Positions 20,579-32,319 are shown, numbered from the stretch's first letter. The stretch is 64,000 nucleotides of DNA from Diplonema japonicum (GCA_964019335.1 OZ025749.1:1-64000), one strand, 5' to 3'. Notes: generated from the sequence alone by a model not told the origin. Translations and numbers: made by a program.

Positions 20579-20704
20579 CTTTCCCAGAAATTCTTCTTTT
20601 TTTTTTTTTTTTTTTTTTTTACTGGGTATTTTTTTTTTTTATCCCATTCCCCTCAAAAAAAAAGGAAACAATAAAAAGAAAAAGAAAAAAGAAAAATAAT
20701 AATA

Positions 20705-21967
20705 ATGCCATCGGTCCCGTATACCAGGGACGCGCAGCGCCGAGCGGATCTCCTTGCAGGTCTTCGCCGAGAGATAAAGCACGAAGGCGGGAAAGCAAAG
20801 GTCCCCGGACGGCACAACATCGATGGCAGAGACCAAACCACCACCGACGATCGACAGGGGAAGCGGATAATGCACTCGGAGACCGCGGAGAGCAGGCTGG
20901 GCAATGGAATGGCGGGAATCCGTCCGGAAGAAGGCGCGGAGACAACACGAAAAGGAAAGTCCGTCGAAGGCCTGCGAGCCCTCGGAATGCGCTCCACATC
21001 CCTGTCCGTAAGAGAGCCAGCACACACACGGTTCGTCAAACGCCAGTGCCACAACAATGAAAGAACACCATCCGTGGAAAGCCAACCAAGGAGGGTCAGA
21101 AGACAAGCACCGATACCCATCAGAACAGAGGTAACAAAGCGACATAAAGCCCCCACACCACAACCCTCCACCACTGAAAACCCACGACCCCGGTCGTCAT
21201 CACTAGGGTCCATAAGACATCTTACCTCCGCTGAGCTCAACAACAGGTCAACAAGTAGAAAAGGGCGGTCTGATTCTAGGCCCGATTCAGGCTCGCTAAC
21301 AGCCCATGACCTCACATCCCCTCGGACACCATCACGAATATTTTCATCGTCTATTTATGCTGCGTCACCCGGGCAGAGGTGTCTCACCCCAGGTGGGCGG
21401 AGGTTTGCCGAGACACCTACCCCGTCACGAACAAACATTCTTGCGCATTCGGATGAAGGAGGCCCGCGAACCCCAACATCACGGAGAGCGCGGAGTCCGT
21501 TGAGCCTTGCGGAGATTGGATCTGATGTCTTGGGAAACCCTGCGGGCAAGCGGTGCAGTTCCCCTCAAATGCGTGTCCAGGCGTCGGGTGCTCAGATGAC
21601 ATCCATCCTCCCGCACAGCGGGGGGGCTCAAGAACGCTCTCGCCGTGGCCGTGCCTACCTTGGTAACGCACCGCCGTTCTCCCCGGAACCCCTCACCCAC
21701 ACACGGTCCCCCACCGGAAGGAAACAAGTCAGCGATAACTTCTCAGATATCCATAACATCAAGCCCGTTGGGTTTGGTCGGTCCTCAGACCCTTTCCTTG
21801 GGCACCATTCAAGGACAGGAGGGGTGTTTGCTGACGGTTCGCCTGCAAGGTGTGTGTCCCCCCCCCCTTTTTTTTGTAAAAAAATTTTTTTTTCCAGGAC
21901 CGGTAAAATCCTCCAACCTCAGCGGGTGCCAACTGACCCCATCACGCATAAACACACGGTGATTTGA
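20705..21967 (+). CDS. Basic, disordered protein of unknown function
   Basis: Exons 20705-21849 and 21898-21967 give about 404 aa. No domain is recognised. The sequence is very rich in Arg, Ser, Thr and Pro with repeated SPRTPS/RTPTSRR/SPTGRK-type motifs, which look like targets of proline-directed kinases. This composition is typical of microtubule-associated or scaffold proteins. The next gene downstream is alpha-tubulin, but a link is speculation. A 48-nt C/T-rich stretch near the end has GT...AG borders; it is in frame either way, so the intron is probable rather than certain. Confidence 0.65.
   Translation: MPSVPYTRDAQRRADLLAGLRREIKHEGGKAKVPGRHNIDGRDQTTTDDRQGKRIMHSETAESRLGNGMAGIRPEEGAETTRKGKSVEGLRALGMRSTSLSVREPAHTRFVKRQCHNNERTPSVESQPRRVRRQAPIPIRTEVTKRHKAPTPQPSTTENPRPRSSSLGSIRHLTSAELNNRSTSRKGRSDSRPDSGSLTAHDLTSPRTPSRIFSSSIYAASPGQRCLTPGGRRFAETPTPSRTNILAHSDEGGPRTPTSRRARSPLSLAEIGSDVLGNPAGKRCSSPQMRVQASGAQMTSILPHSGGAQERSRRGRAYLGNAPPFSPEPLTHTRSPTGRKQVSDNFSDIHNIKPVGFGRSSDPFLGHHSRTGGVFADGSPARCVSPPPFFCKKIFFSRTGKILQPQRVPTDPITHKHTVI
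21850..21897 (+). other. 48-nt probable intron
   Basis: GTGTGT donor, polypyrimidine body with C and T runs, TTTCCAG acceptor. It is a multiple of three without a stop, so retention would add 16 residues. Confidence 0.6.
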
Positions 21968-23717
<1,750 letters not shown>

Positions 23718-24006
23718 GTGGAGTGATATCTTCTCTTTTTTATTTCCCCCCCCTTTTTTTTTTAACCCCAATTTTCCCCTTTGTTTATGCCCACTTTTCT
23801 TTTTTTTACCCCTCTCCCCCCTCCGCATCAGAAGCACACACCCAAAGCGGCGACGGTGGTTCGGCTCATCGTTGTAAGTGCATGCCAGACGCGGGGGACA
23901 GAGGCAACCACCCAACCACCCTCTTTTTTTTCTATTTGCATTTCTCCCCCCTCTTTTTGTAAACGATTCTCGACACAAAAGAAAATACCACACTCACCAG
24001 GTTGAA

Positions 24007-27000
24007 ATGACCTCGCGACCATCAACAGCACCGTTTGGAGATGATAAGCCAGTCGCGATAGAGCTTCTTGAGGAGAAGCACAAGATGGCGATAGAGGAAC
24101 ACGGATGGTGGTCGCAGGTAACGCTTTCCTTTGTGCAGCCGCTGCTGAAGCTGGCAAGCACCGGTGGGCTCAACGTAAACACGGTGGACGACCTCCCTTC
24201 TGACCAGCGGACTGAAGTTCAGAACGAGAAGTTCCAAGCCCTGTGGGAGGAGGAATTGCAAAAGATCAACGCAGACACGTTTCACCGCACACTCAATGAA
24301 GTGACAAAGGCGGACAGCAAGAAGCAGCTCTTCAAGTCCCTCGACGTGTGGGACGGCATTAAGAAGAAGATCGACGACGGTGTCTTCACCAGCCACAGGG
24401 ACCTGCAATCCTTCCAAAAACAGGTGAAGAATGTCATCAACACAAACTACAAGGCAGCCGCACCAGACTGCCAACGATGCGCCGAAAAAATGTGCCCGCT
24501 TCCCGACGGAGTTCCCGAAGTCCCCGGGATGCCAGCTGTGGACCCAGCCCATGAGGACATAGCGTTTCTGATGGGGCAGCTGAACAACGCCATTCAACAA
24601 GGACAGCCTCGTCTCACGCCTCTCTTGTATCAAGCTTATAAAAGTGACTTCTGGGCAGGGGCTTTGTGGGGTTTGGGACAGAGCATCCCGCCGTTTGTTC
24701 CTATCCTGCTGTTCCCCCGTCTTATCGATGCGCTCGTAGAGACCCCCTCTCCGGGGACGCAGAACGGTGCCCCCGCAGTCCTTCTCGACACCGAAGACCC
24801 TACATACCTTGTGTTTATCTACGCTGCCATTATTTTCTTCGCTATTTCGTTTATGGCGTTTGCTATGACACGCACCTTTGTGACGTCGGCACGGTTGGGA
24901 GTGAAGCTCCGTGCGTGTCTTGCTGCGGCCATCACAAAGAAGTCGCTTGAGATTTCGCAGTCGGGGTGGCTGTCCTCGGGAGGGCACTCGAAGATCTTCA
25001 CGCTCCTCCACGCCGACACAGAGCGCGTTTTTCAACAGTGCTCCAACCTCCTCGGGCTTGCCTTTTACATCCCGACGCAAGCAGTGATGGCAATAGCCTA
25101 CCTGTTCTACGTCATGTCATGGCCCACGGTCGGCGGTGTTGCCGTGATGTGCATTAGCATGCCGTACAACTACGCCATTGCCCAGAGCTTCATCAAGCTG
25201 TTCATGGAGCGTATGTTAAAGGCCGACGGGCGTACGAAGAAGGTGCATGAGATGATCGAGAACATCCGCGGGGTGAAATTCTACCAGTGGGAGAAGGAGT
25301 ACACAGATGAGATCATGTCCATCAGGAAGACCGAGGTATCCATCATCAGAGTGCTGCTCAAGGAGATCGCAACGCTGATGTCCAGCACCCAGCTCGCCCC
25401 CTTTCTGTTCCACACAGCGATCCTCGTCATCTACGCTCTGTGGGACGAGGAAAGCCTCGACTCCGAGAAGGTGTACCAATCTCTGGCTCTTACTTACGTC
25501 CTGCGTGGCAGCTTCATGGTAATGCCCTTCGTCTACGCTGGTTATGTACAAGCGCTCATCGGATTGCTTCGCATCCAGGACTTCCTTGTAAGGGACGAGG
25601 CGGAGAAGCTTCCTGTGACAGACCACAACCAAACGATCCGGGTGGAGAACGGGAGGTACGCGTGGGAAGAGGACGGGGTTCCATGCCTTACGAACATCAA
25701 CCTGGAGGTGAAGAAGGGAGAGCTCGTGATGGTGGTGGGAAAGGTCGGGTCCGGGAAGTCGTCCCTCACCGCGAGCATGCTGGGGGAGATCACTGAGGCA
25801 CAGGGCACAACACACATTGGGGGAAGCATCGCCTTCTGCCCGCAGATCCCGTGGATCATCAGCGGGACGATCCGTGCGAACGTCGAGTGGGGGCGAAGGG
25901 GGGTCGCCCCAGACAGCTTGAGTGACTACCACAAGTGCGTGCGGAGCGTGGCCCTGGTGCAGGACCTGCAGGTGCAGCTGAAAGACGGTGACGCAACGGT
26001 GATCGGTGAGAAGGGCATCAACATCAGCGGTGGACAAAAGGCACGTGTGGCGTTGGCACGTGCGCTGTACAGCAACGCAGACATCTACATTCTGGACGAC
26101 GTCCTGTCAGCAGTGGACGCACACGTCGGGAAGCACATTTTCCACAACGCCATCGAGAAGCAGCTTGCGGGGAAGACACGTCTCTTGATCACAAACCAGC
26201 TTCAGTTTCTGCAGCACGCCGACCGCGTGTTGTCCCTGGAACCGCAGGAGGACGGCTCCTTCACACTACTGGAGGTGGACCCAGAAGCACCTGTAGAAGG
26301 CTCCAACTTCGAGCAGCTCATGGTGGAGTTTCACAGACAACAGAACAATGCGGAAAAGGCACGGCAGGAGGAGCTGGAGAACGCTGTCAGCGCAGTCTCG
26401 GAGTCCACCGTTGACTCCGAGGTCCTCAGGAAGGTGTTCAAGACGGAGGAGTACAAAGGACAGGCCCTGACTGTACAAGAACACATGGAAGAAGGAAGCG
26501 TCACGTGGGAGACCTACCGTGCATACTACAAGCACTTCGGAGGGGTAATGTGGTGGGGTCTCATCATCCTAGGACACGTCTTCTTCAACGCGTGCGACAA
26601 GATGTCACAGATCTGGATCGGGTGGTACGCCGACGAGGGCCGCGAGCAGTCCGCAGCCTTTTACAAGGGCCATATCATCGAGGACCTGCACACGGCGACT
26701 TGGTTTGGGATCTACCTTGGGATTATCGCTGCGGGCTGCATCGTCGTTGCAGTGCGGGAGTTCAGTTTTGCACACGGGGCAGCGCGTCCCTGCCACAGCT
26801 TGTACAAAGAGGAACTTGGTGCGGTGCTCGCCTCGTCCACACAGTTCTTCGACACAACGCCTGTAGGGCGCATCCTGACTCGTTTTGTAAACGACTGGGA
26901 GGCTGTCGACTTCCAGGTGCCGCTGCACACGAGCCAGTGCTTCATCCAGTTCGGGATGCTCTTCAGCTCGATGGTGATGCTTGCCCTCACGGTCCCTTAC

Positions 27001-28284
27001 TTCGCTATAATGTTCATACCCGTGGGGCTCATGCTGTGGTACATATTGCGGAAGAACGCCGCCTCGATGCAGATGCGCCGTTTGTTCAACGTGACGAAGA
27101 GTCCCGTTTCGAACATCTTCGCCGAGAACCTCCGCGGCCTGTCCTCGATCAGAGCTTACGGGAAGCAGAGCTTCGTGTCGGGGGACCAGGCAAAGGCGAT
27201 CGATTTGAACCACGCTTGCTTCATGGGGGAGAGGCTGTCCTTCGAGTGGATCCGCTTCCGGGTGAACTTCCTGTCCGGAGTGATCATGGCATCCGTTCTG
27301 GTTCTACTACTCTTGATTCGTGACGAACTGACTGCGTCGACACTAGGACTTGTTATCTCGCAAGGTGTTTTCATAGTACTGTCAGTGTCGCAAGCCTTTT
27401 TGATGCAGCAGCACATGGACCTGGCGATGAACTCAACAGAAAGGGTTTTGGAGTATTGCAGGCTGGTACCGGAGGAAACGGACGAGCAGCGATTAAAATG
27501 CGAGGAAATGCCGAAGAACTGGCCCAGCAACGGAGAAATTTCGATTGAGAACCTCAGTGTGAGGTACCGCCCGGAACTGCCGCGTGCTGTGGAGGACGTG
27601 AACCTCCACATCGAAGCCGGGTGGAAGGTGGGCATTGTCGGCCGCACGGGAAGCGGGAAATCAACACTATTAAAGTCAATGTTCCGTTTAATGCACCCCG
27701 ACAGCGGGTTCCGGTTGATGATAGACGGGTTCGACGCCAACAAGTTAAACGTTTCAGACCTTCGCAGCCTGTTCGCCATCATCCCTCAAGAACCCGTTCT
27801 GTTCACAAACACCGTACGAAAAAACATTGACCCGTTCGGAACAAGTACCGAGGAAAAGCTCCGAGAGGCCGTACGGCTATGCCACCTAGAAGACCACCTT
27901 AAACTGCGTGCAGGGCCCGATGGCGATGTCCTAGAGGTTAAGATAACTGACGACGCGCTGTCTATAGGACAACGGCAAATGCTGTGTTTAGCACGTGCCC
28001 TTGTCCTTGACAGGAGATTCCTCCTCTTGGACGAGGCGACCGCTTCTGTTGATGTCCACACCGACAAGTTAATCCAGGAGACACTCGTCACCGCCTTCAA
28101 GCACTGTACAGTTCTTACTATCGCTCACAGGCTGAACACCATAACCCACTCTGACAGGATTCTCGTCATGGATTGCCAGGAGGGTACAGGCAGGGTTGCT
28201 CAGTTTGCTTCTTATGGCGAGCTTCTTGAAGATACCGACGGTATTTTCTACCAACTTGCAAAGCAGGCTAAGCTTATTGAGTAG
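24007..28284 (+). CDS. ABC transporter, subfamily C (MRP-type full transporter)
   Basis: The 1425-aa protein starts at the ATG after ACTCACCAGGTTGAA, an acceptor-like context; upstream codons in frame are non-ATG. The order is TMD1-NBD1-TMD2-NBD2 without an extra N-terminal TMD0, as in short MRPs. NBD1 has Walker A GKVGSGKSS (near 578), signature ISGGQKARVALARA and Walker B YILDD, the degenerate DD form typical of subfamily C. NBD2 has GRTGSGKST (near 1211), signature LSIGQRQ and LLLDEAT with the catalytic Glu. Only NBD2 therefore looks fully hydrolytic. A cytoplasmic insertion before TMD1 (about 120-195) contains CQRCAEKMCPL. It probably exports organic anions or conjugates; substrate unknown. 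Confidence 0.95.
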   Translation: MTSRPSTAPFGDDKPVAIELLEEKHKMAIEEHGWWSQVTLSFVQPLLKLASTGGLNVNTVDDLPSDQRTEVQNEKFQALWEEELQKINADTFHRTLNEVTKADSKKQLFKSLDVWDGIKKKIDDGVFTSHRDLQSFQKQVKNVINTNYKAAAPDCQRCAEKMCPLPDGVPEVPGMPAVDPAHEDIAFLMGQLNNAIQQGQPRLTPLLYQAYKSDFWAGALWGLGQSIPPFVPILLFPRLIDALVETPSPGTQNGAPAVLLDTEDPTYLVFIYAAIIFFAISFMAFAMTRTFVTSARLGVKLRACLAAAITKKSLEISQSGWLSSGGHSKIFTLLHADTERVFQQCSNLLGLAFYIPTQAVMAIAYLFYVMSWPTVGGVAVMCISMPYNYAIAQSFIKLFMERMLKADGRTKKVHEMIENIRGVKFYQWEKEYTDEIMSIRKTEVSIIRVLLKEIATLMSSTQLAPFLFHTAILVIYALWDEESLDSEKVYQSLALTYVLRGSFMVMPFVYAGYVQALIGLLRIQDFLVRDEAEKLPVTDHNQTIRVENGRYAWEEDGVPCLTNINLEVKKGELVMVVGKVGSGKSSLTASMLGEITEAQGTTHIGGSIAFCPQIPWIISGTIRANVEWGRRGVAPDSLSDYHKCVRSVALVQDLQVQLKDGDATVIGEKGINISGGQKARVALARALYSNADIYILDDVLSAVDAHVGKHIFHNAIEKQLAGKTRLLITNQLQFLQHADRVLSLEPQEDGSFTLLEVDPEAPVEGSNFEQLMVEFHRQQNNAEKARQEELENAVSAVSESTVDSEVLRKVFKTEEYKGQALTVQEHMEEGSVTWETYRAYYKHFGGVMWWGLIILGHVFFNACDKMSQIWIGWYADEGREQSAAFYKGHIIEDLHTATWFGIYLGIIAAGCIVVAVREFSFAHGAARPCHSLYKEELGAVLASSTQFFDTTPVGRILTRFVNDWEAVDFQVPLHTSQCFIQFGMLFSSMVMLALTVPYFAIMFIPVGLMLWYILRKNAASMQMRRLFNVTKSPVSNIFAENLRGLSSIRAYGKQSFVSGDQAKAIDLNHACFMGERLSFEWIRFRVNFLSGVIMASVLVLLLLIRDELTASTLGLVISQGVFIVLSVSQAFLMQQHMDLAMNSTERVLEYCRLVPEETDEQRLKCEEMPKNWPSNGEISIENLSVRYRPELPRAVEDVNLHIEAGWKVGIVGRTGSGKSTLLKSMFRLMHPDSGFRLMIDGFDANKLNVSDLRSLFAIIPQEPVLFTNTVRKNIDPFGTSTEEKLREAVRLCHLEDHLKLRAGPDGDVLEVKITDDALSIGQRQMLCLARALVLDRRFLLLDEATASVDVHTDKLIQETLVTAFKHCTVLTIAHRLNTITHSDRILVMDCQEGTGRVAQFASYGELLEDTDGIFYQLAKQAKLIE

Positions 28285-28322
28285 GGGGGGGGTTTTTTTG
28301 TTTGTTTTTTTTTATTTTTGTG

Positions 28323-28478
28323 TCGGCGATCGAACTAGCGATTGACTTCGAATGCTACATTCCGGTGCAGCCATGCAAGAACGCGAGATCACTACGATCC
28401 ATTGGCAGCGACCACTTAGAGGTGGCAACGCAGAAGAAGTTACAGCTCGGCCGAGGTGCGCCCCCTGTAATCAAGTAG
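28323..28478 (+). pseudogene. Relic of a gene 3' end (C-terminal peptide ending QLGRGAPPVIK)
   Basis: An open frame of 51 codons with no ATG ends TQKKLQLGRGAPPVIK and a TAG. The peptide TQKKLQLGRGAPPV recurs at 63543-63584 after a broken GT61-type fragment. A 24-nt block at the very end (28454-28477) is repeated exactly at 30196-30219. It sits only 40 nt after the ABC transporter stop. It is best read as the tail of a lost gene, or an unused terminal exon, of the family seen near 63.4 kb. Confidence 0.5.
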
Positions 28479-28532
28479 ACAGTTCATGCTACGTTGTGCA
28501 CTTAACGCCACTTAGTGTTGCAATCAAAGCCC

Positions 28533-28563
<31 letters not shown>

Positions 28564-28773
28564 CCCCTCTTCTTTTTTTTTTTTTTCTTTCTTCATTGTA
28601 TCAACAATAGTGTAATGTGTCAGTGCCTATGGGAGAACGAAAAAAAAAAAAGAAGAAGGGGGGGGAAAAAAAGGGGGGGGAACAAAAAAAAAAAAAAAAT
28701 AACACCATTGATAAACCGTATTTACTTTTGTGCAGACTCGCTTCTTCTTCTTCTTCTTCTTTTTTTTTTTCCA

Positions 28774-28803
28774 CCCATAAAGGACCGGGCTGATTTATCA
28801 GTC

Positions 28804-28884
<81 letters not shown>

Positions 28885-29019
28885 TGGCATGATGGAGGGG
28901 TGGGTTCACAGGGCTCTGTTAAGGAGAGGTCTGACGCCGGTTTAACACACGGAGATGCAAAAGGCCCGTATTTGCACCGTGCGCACCCTATAACCCCACC
29001 CTTGCTATTTTATTTGGAC

Positions 29020-29060
<41 letters not shown>

Positions 29061-29074
29061 CGGTCCTTTATGGG
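28774..29074. mobile_element. 301-bp TTAA-type MITE
   Basis: Perfect 14-bp terminal inverted repeats (CCCATAAAGGACCG at 28774 and its complement ending 29074). The right flank is TTAA (29075-29078); the left flank is TCCA, so the left target copy has changed. It carries no ORF: a T run of about 74 (28807-28880), a short unique core and an A run of about 37. The repeat ends resemble those of the piggyBac-like element at 45361-46932 (CCATTAAAGGACG), so it may be mobilised by that family. Confidence 0.7.
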
Positions 29075-29305
29075 TTAAAGTTTTTTTTTCTTTTTTATTC
29101 TCGTTTTAAATAAAAAAGTAAAGAAGAAAAAAAAAAAAAAGGTGTACGTGTTGTAGGGTTCGGGTTTATTTCATGAGCCCCCCTCGCCGTCCTTTTTTCT
29201 TGCTCTGGGATTTTTAAAAAAAAAAAAGAAAGAAGAAAGAAAGGGGTATTTCTTATTGCAAGCATTGCCCCCCCCCCCCCCCCCCCCCCCCCTGCGGTGA
29301 GTCGG

Positions 29306-29442
29306 GTGACAACAATTGCACTTTTCGGTTGATGTCTTGGCTTTAGATCGATGAAGATTGCTAGACATGTTATTCAATGGGTGTTACAGAAGCATGAGTT
29401 TTTTTTTTTCTCCTCACTTACGATAAGGAGCTGTAAAAGCTC
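29306..29442 (+). rRNA. 5.8S-rRNA-like sequence, copy 1
   Basis: The segment CGGTTGATGTCTTGGCT...GATCGATGAAGA lines up with the conserved 5' part of 5.8S rRNA (CGGxxxATxTCTTGGCT...CGATGAAGAxxGC). Further 3' the match is weak, but a CTCCT/AGGAG stem and a GAGCT-GTAAA-AGCTC hairpin followed by TTTT occur where 5.8S has its 3' helices. It lacks an obvious 18S or 28S neighbour, so it is a dispersed copy, pseudogene or a different structured RNA. A poly-C run precedes it. Confidence 0.42.
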
Positions 29443-29810
29443 TTTTCACACACACACTCTCTCTCCCCCACTTCTTTCTTCTTGTTTAGCCACTAAGCCC
29501 ACAGGCCAAAAAACTGGGGGGAAAAGTCAATTTCTCAAAAATTCTTTTATGGAGAAGTACCTCTGGAGACAGTAAAAAAAAAAAAAAAAAAATGGAAAAT
29601 AAATACTAAAATGCACAAAAAAAAATGATAAGGCGTCCGGGTTTTCCCGGATTTTAGACCTCTCAAATTCTTAGCAGCATTTAGCCAAACAAAGTGGAAA
29701 AAAAGAATTGTGTGCACATGTGGGTTTAGTGGTTTAAAAAAAAAAAAAGAAAGAAAAGGGTATTTCTTATTGCAAGCATTGGCCCCCCCGACTACACTGC
29801 GTGCGTCGGG

Positions 29811-29940
29811 TGACAACAATTGCACTTTTCGGTTGATGTCTTAGCTCTGGATCGATGAAGATTGCAGCTAGACATGTAATAGGAGTTACTGAAGCGATGA
29901 GTTTCTTCTCCTCAATTACAATAGGGAGCTGTAAAAGCTC
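29811..29940 (+). rRNA. 5.8S-rRNA-like sequence, copy 2
   Basis: This is a diverged direct repeat of the sequence at 29306-29442, about 500 bp downstream. It includes the upstream block TATTTCTTATTGCAAGCATT (29761-29780, also at 29247-29266). It keeps GATCGATGAAGATTGCAGC, a better match to 5.8S (GATGAAGAxxGCAGC) than copy 1. The terminal hairpin GAGCT-GTAAA-AGCTC is kept while the bases around it differ, hinting at structural constraint. Confidence 0.42.
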
Positions 29941-29942
29941 TC

Positions 29943-29958
29943 TTTTTCTTTCTCTCCC

Positions 29959-30002
<44 letters not shown>

Positions 30003-30632
30003 GGTGTGTGTTTCTTCAATTTTTCTTTTGACAAACTTGTTTTAAGTATCTGTTTACTGTTGATTCATTAGCTCCGACAGCTGCCATACCGTGTGAGGCG
30101 ATAAAAAAAAAAAAAAAATTAGGGGAAATAAATCAGGTGAATGGGGAAACACCACCACCATTTTTTTTTTCCTTTTTTTTTTTCTTGTTCTCTTTAGGTG
30201 CGCCCCCTGTAATCAAGTAAATGGTGCTTGTGCAGGGTGCCCCCACCGACTTCCTTTAAATCATCGAGTTTTCTTTTACTTTTCTTCTTTCTCCCTCCCT
30301 TTTTTTTTCTCCTCTCTCTCTCTTTTTTTTTTTTTTTTTTCTTCTTTTCTTGCCGCAATATGTCTTATTACTATGTCTTGCGCCGGAAGAAGGAAAAAAA
30401 AAAAAAAAAAGAAACATGTATTAAACCCTCCTTCCTTTCCTTCTTCTGTGTTTCGTCTCAACTGCAGCCAAGCACACAACCTTGCTCTTGGAAGAGGGGA
30501 AAAAAAAAAAAAAGAATGGGGGGAAAAAATTGTAAACAATTGACCTCCCTATTTATTTTTATTTTTTACTTCTGCGGTTCTTTATAATAAAAAAAAAAAG
30601 GTTTTATTATTTACACGGGGGGGGGGGGGGGA
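29943..30632 (+). other. Gene-free, homopolymer-rich stretch
   Basis: A runs (29963-30000), T runs, and low-complexity A/T and G runs up to the next ATG. Apart from the 24-bp repeat at 30196 I see nothing that looks like a gene. Confidence 0.55.
30196..30219 (+). repeat. 24-bp exact repeat of a gene end after a splice-acceptor-like tract
   Basis: It is identical to 28454-28477. In the coding frame it reads GAPPVIK then TAA. It lies directly at the AG of a pyrimidine tract (CTTGTTCTCTTTAG, 30184-30197), so the repeat starts as if it were an exon. No coding partner is adjacent. Confidence 0.5.
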
Positions 30633-30872
30633 ATGGGAAAATTGTCCTTAACACAAAATACCCAAGTGATCGGGGGCGGCAATGTAGAGGTCGGCCAAGG
30701 AGGCATCCAACAAACAATGCACAAGGCCTACGCAGTAACAACGGCGGCAGCGGTGAAGACACCTGCAAAATACGACCACTTCACAGTATCGATGTCTGAC
30801 GGCTCAAAGGTGATGCTGAAAGGAGACGGAACCTGCATGCACGCCGACCCAAGAACAGGAGGGTGCAAATAA
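30633..30872 (+). CDS. Small protein of unknown function (79 aa)
   Basis: The frame starts at an ATG just after a G run and ends with TAA. Composition is ordinary for a coding gene (C/G-rich third positions, unlike the flanks). The C-terminal half SMSDGSKVMLKGDGTCMHAD looks like a pair of short beta strands with a Cys-His-Cys pattern at the end. I recognise no family. Its position in the co-directional gene array and its codon composition support it being real. Confidence 0.55.
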   Translation: MGKLSLTQNTQVIGGGNVEVGQGGIQQTMHKAYAVTTAAAVKTPAKYDHFTVSMSDGSKVMLKGDGTCMHADPRTGGCK

Positions 30873-30980
30873 CGGGGGAAAAAAAAAGAAAAAAAAAAAA
30901 GTTACACCGATTTTTTTTTTTTTTTTTTTTTTCCAAAAAAAAAAAAAGGGGGGGTGGGGTAAAAAAAAAATACTAAAAAA

Positions 30981-31982
30981 ATGAAGCTAAAAAAGCCCCC
31001 TCCGTTAAACGTCCCAGCACGTGCGGAGTCAGGGGCACCTCCGGTTCTCTTGGAAGCACAACAACAGTCACCAAAACTTCTTGACCATATGGTGGCAACC
31101 ATCGACGACAAGGGAGATGTTATACTGGGGGAGCACCGCATAGAAGCGGACCCGTTGAAACGAGCACCTTTGGCCGGGGAAAAAACAGAGGAGAAAAAGG
31201 AGAAAAAAGCGCATATCCACTACCGGGATCTAGAAGTAAAGGAAGTGATCGGCCGTGGCGCCTTCGGCGAAGTCAAACGGGTGATACACAAGGACGGAAT
31301 GATCTTCGCACTCAAAGTTGTACGAGTGTCGCATACCGAACAGGCCAAAAAAAGTATACGAAGTGAGCTAGAGCGGCTAAAGGCTAGACGGCCTAGACAT
31401 GCTGTGCGAACATATGAGGCCTACTATAGCAGGTCTACTTGCACAGTCAACTTCCTGATGGAATTTATGGACTACGGCAGCGTGGAAAATTGCTTTGACG
31501 AATTAAAGGCGAAAAACAAAACGATGCCTATCAGCGACACCGCTTGCATCACAGAAAGGGTCCTCTACGCCCTCCACGAGCTTCGCAAACAGCACATCGT
31601 TCACAAGGACATCAAGCCTGCCAACATCCTTATCAATTACAAGTCGGAAGTGAAAATCGGCGACTTCGGGATTTGTTCCTTCACGAATAAGGACTCCGAG
31701 GCGCTGTCGGGGACAGGCTCGTATAGATGGATGGCCCCTGAGCGGATCACCACGGATACGTTTTCCTATAATTCTGATGTGTACAGTCTTGGGTTCGTCG
31801 TGGCTTATTTGGCTTTGGGGAGGTGTGTTTTCAAAAATTTTTAAAAAAAGGAAAAAAAAAAAAAAAAAAAAAAAATCCAGGTTTCCTGTCCGTATCGATA
31901 CATGCCAAGATTTAATTTTCATGGTTGATAAATTTGATAAAATAGACCTGTCGGAGTTGAAGGGAAGGTATGTTTTGGAGGG

Positions 31983-32032
<50 letters not shown>

Positions 32033-32319
32033 GCGGCTATGATGACCTGATCAGTTTCATCCACAAGAGCACAGTCAAGAGAAAAGAGGATCGTCCTTTT
32101 GCGGAGGACTTGTTTGAGCACCCATTTATTAAGAACAGGGTGAAGCCCCCGGGTGGCGCAGAGGCCGACACCCTCTCTTTTTTGAAGCACCTCTCGGCTT
32201 ACGACCGGGCGCGCAAGCGGTTACTCACCACCCCTTTGAAGCCAATAGGCACTGACTGCACTTCGCGGTTTGACTCAACGGAAACAATTTGCTCCCTCCC
32301 CTCGTCGCCGGTCAGTTAG
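30981..32319 (+). CDS. MAP2K/STE-like protein kinase (three exons)
   Basis: Exons 30981-31822, 31881-31967 and 32034-32319 give 404 aa. Kinase motifs: VIGRGAFGEV (Gly loop), FALKVV (Lys), HKDIKPANIL (HKD instead of HRD, catalytic Asp kept), IGDFGI and GSYRWMAPERI. The activation segment holds several Ser/Thr between DFG and APE, as in MAP kinase kinases. Without splicing the frame stops in the middle of the C-lobe. With both introns removed it continues through FDKIDLSELKG and ends with KSTVKRKEDRPFAEDLFEHPFI, the normal kinase end helix (the RP motif that precedes the final helix). The tail after the domain is short and Ser/Thr-rich. Confidence 0.85.
31823..31880 (+). other. 58-nt intron 1 of MAP2K-like gene
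   Basis: GTGTGT donor, AATCCAG acceptor, phase 2, body mostly A. Confidence 0.75.
31968..32033 (+). other. 66-nt intron 2 of MAP2K-like gene
   Basis: GTATGT donor, then a poly-A body and a CA repeat ending CACAG, phase 2. Length is a multiple of three and has no stop, so retention would insert a Lys-rich loop into the C-lobe. Confidence 0.75.

Noticed and set aside
20523-20636. T and A runs as poly-A tails of retroposons
   Set aside because: They occur in nearly every gap in both orientations, without target duplications or element bodies next to them.
28800-29060. Poly-Phe and poly-Lys open frames in T and A runs (here and in most gaps)
   Set aside because: Homopolymers have no stop codons by nature; nothing else supports coding.
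29600-29730. Possible extra rRNA piece between the two 5.8S-like copies
   Set aside because: No conserved 18S or 28S motif could be recognised there.
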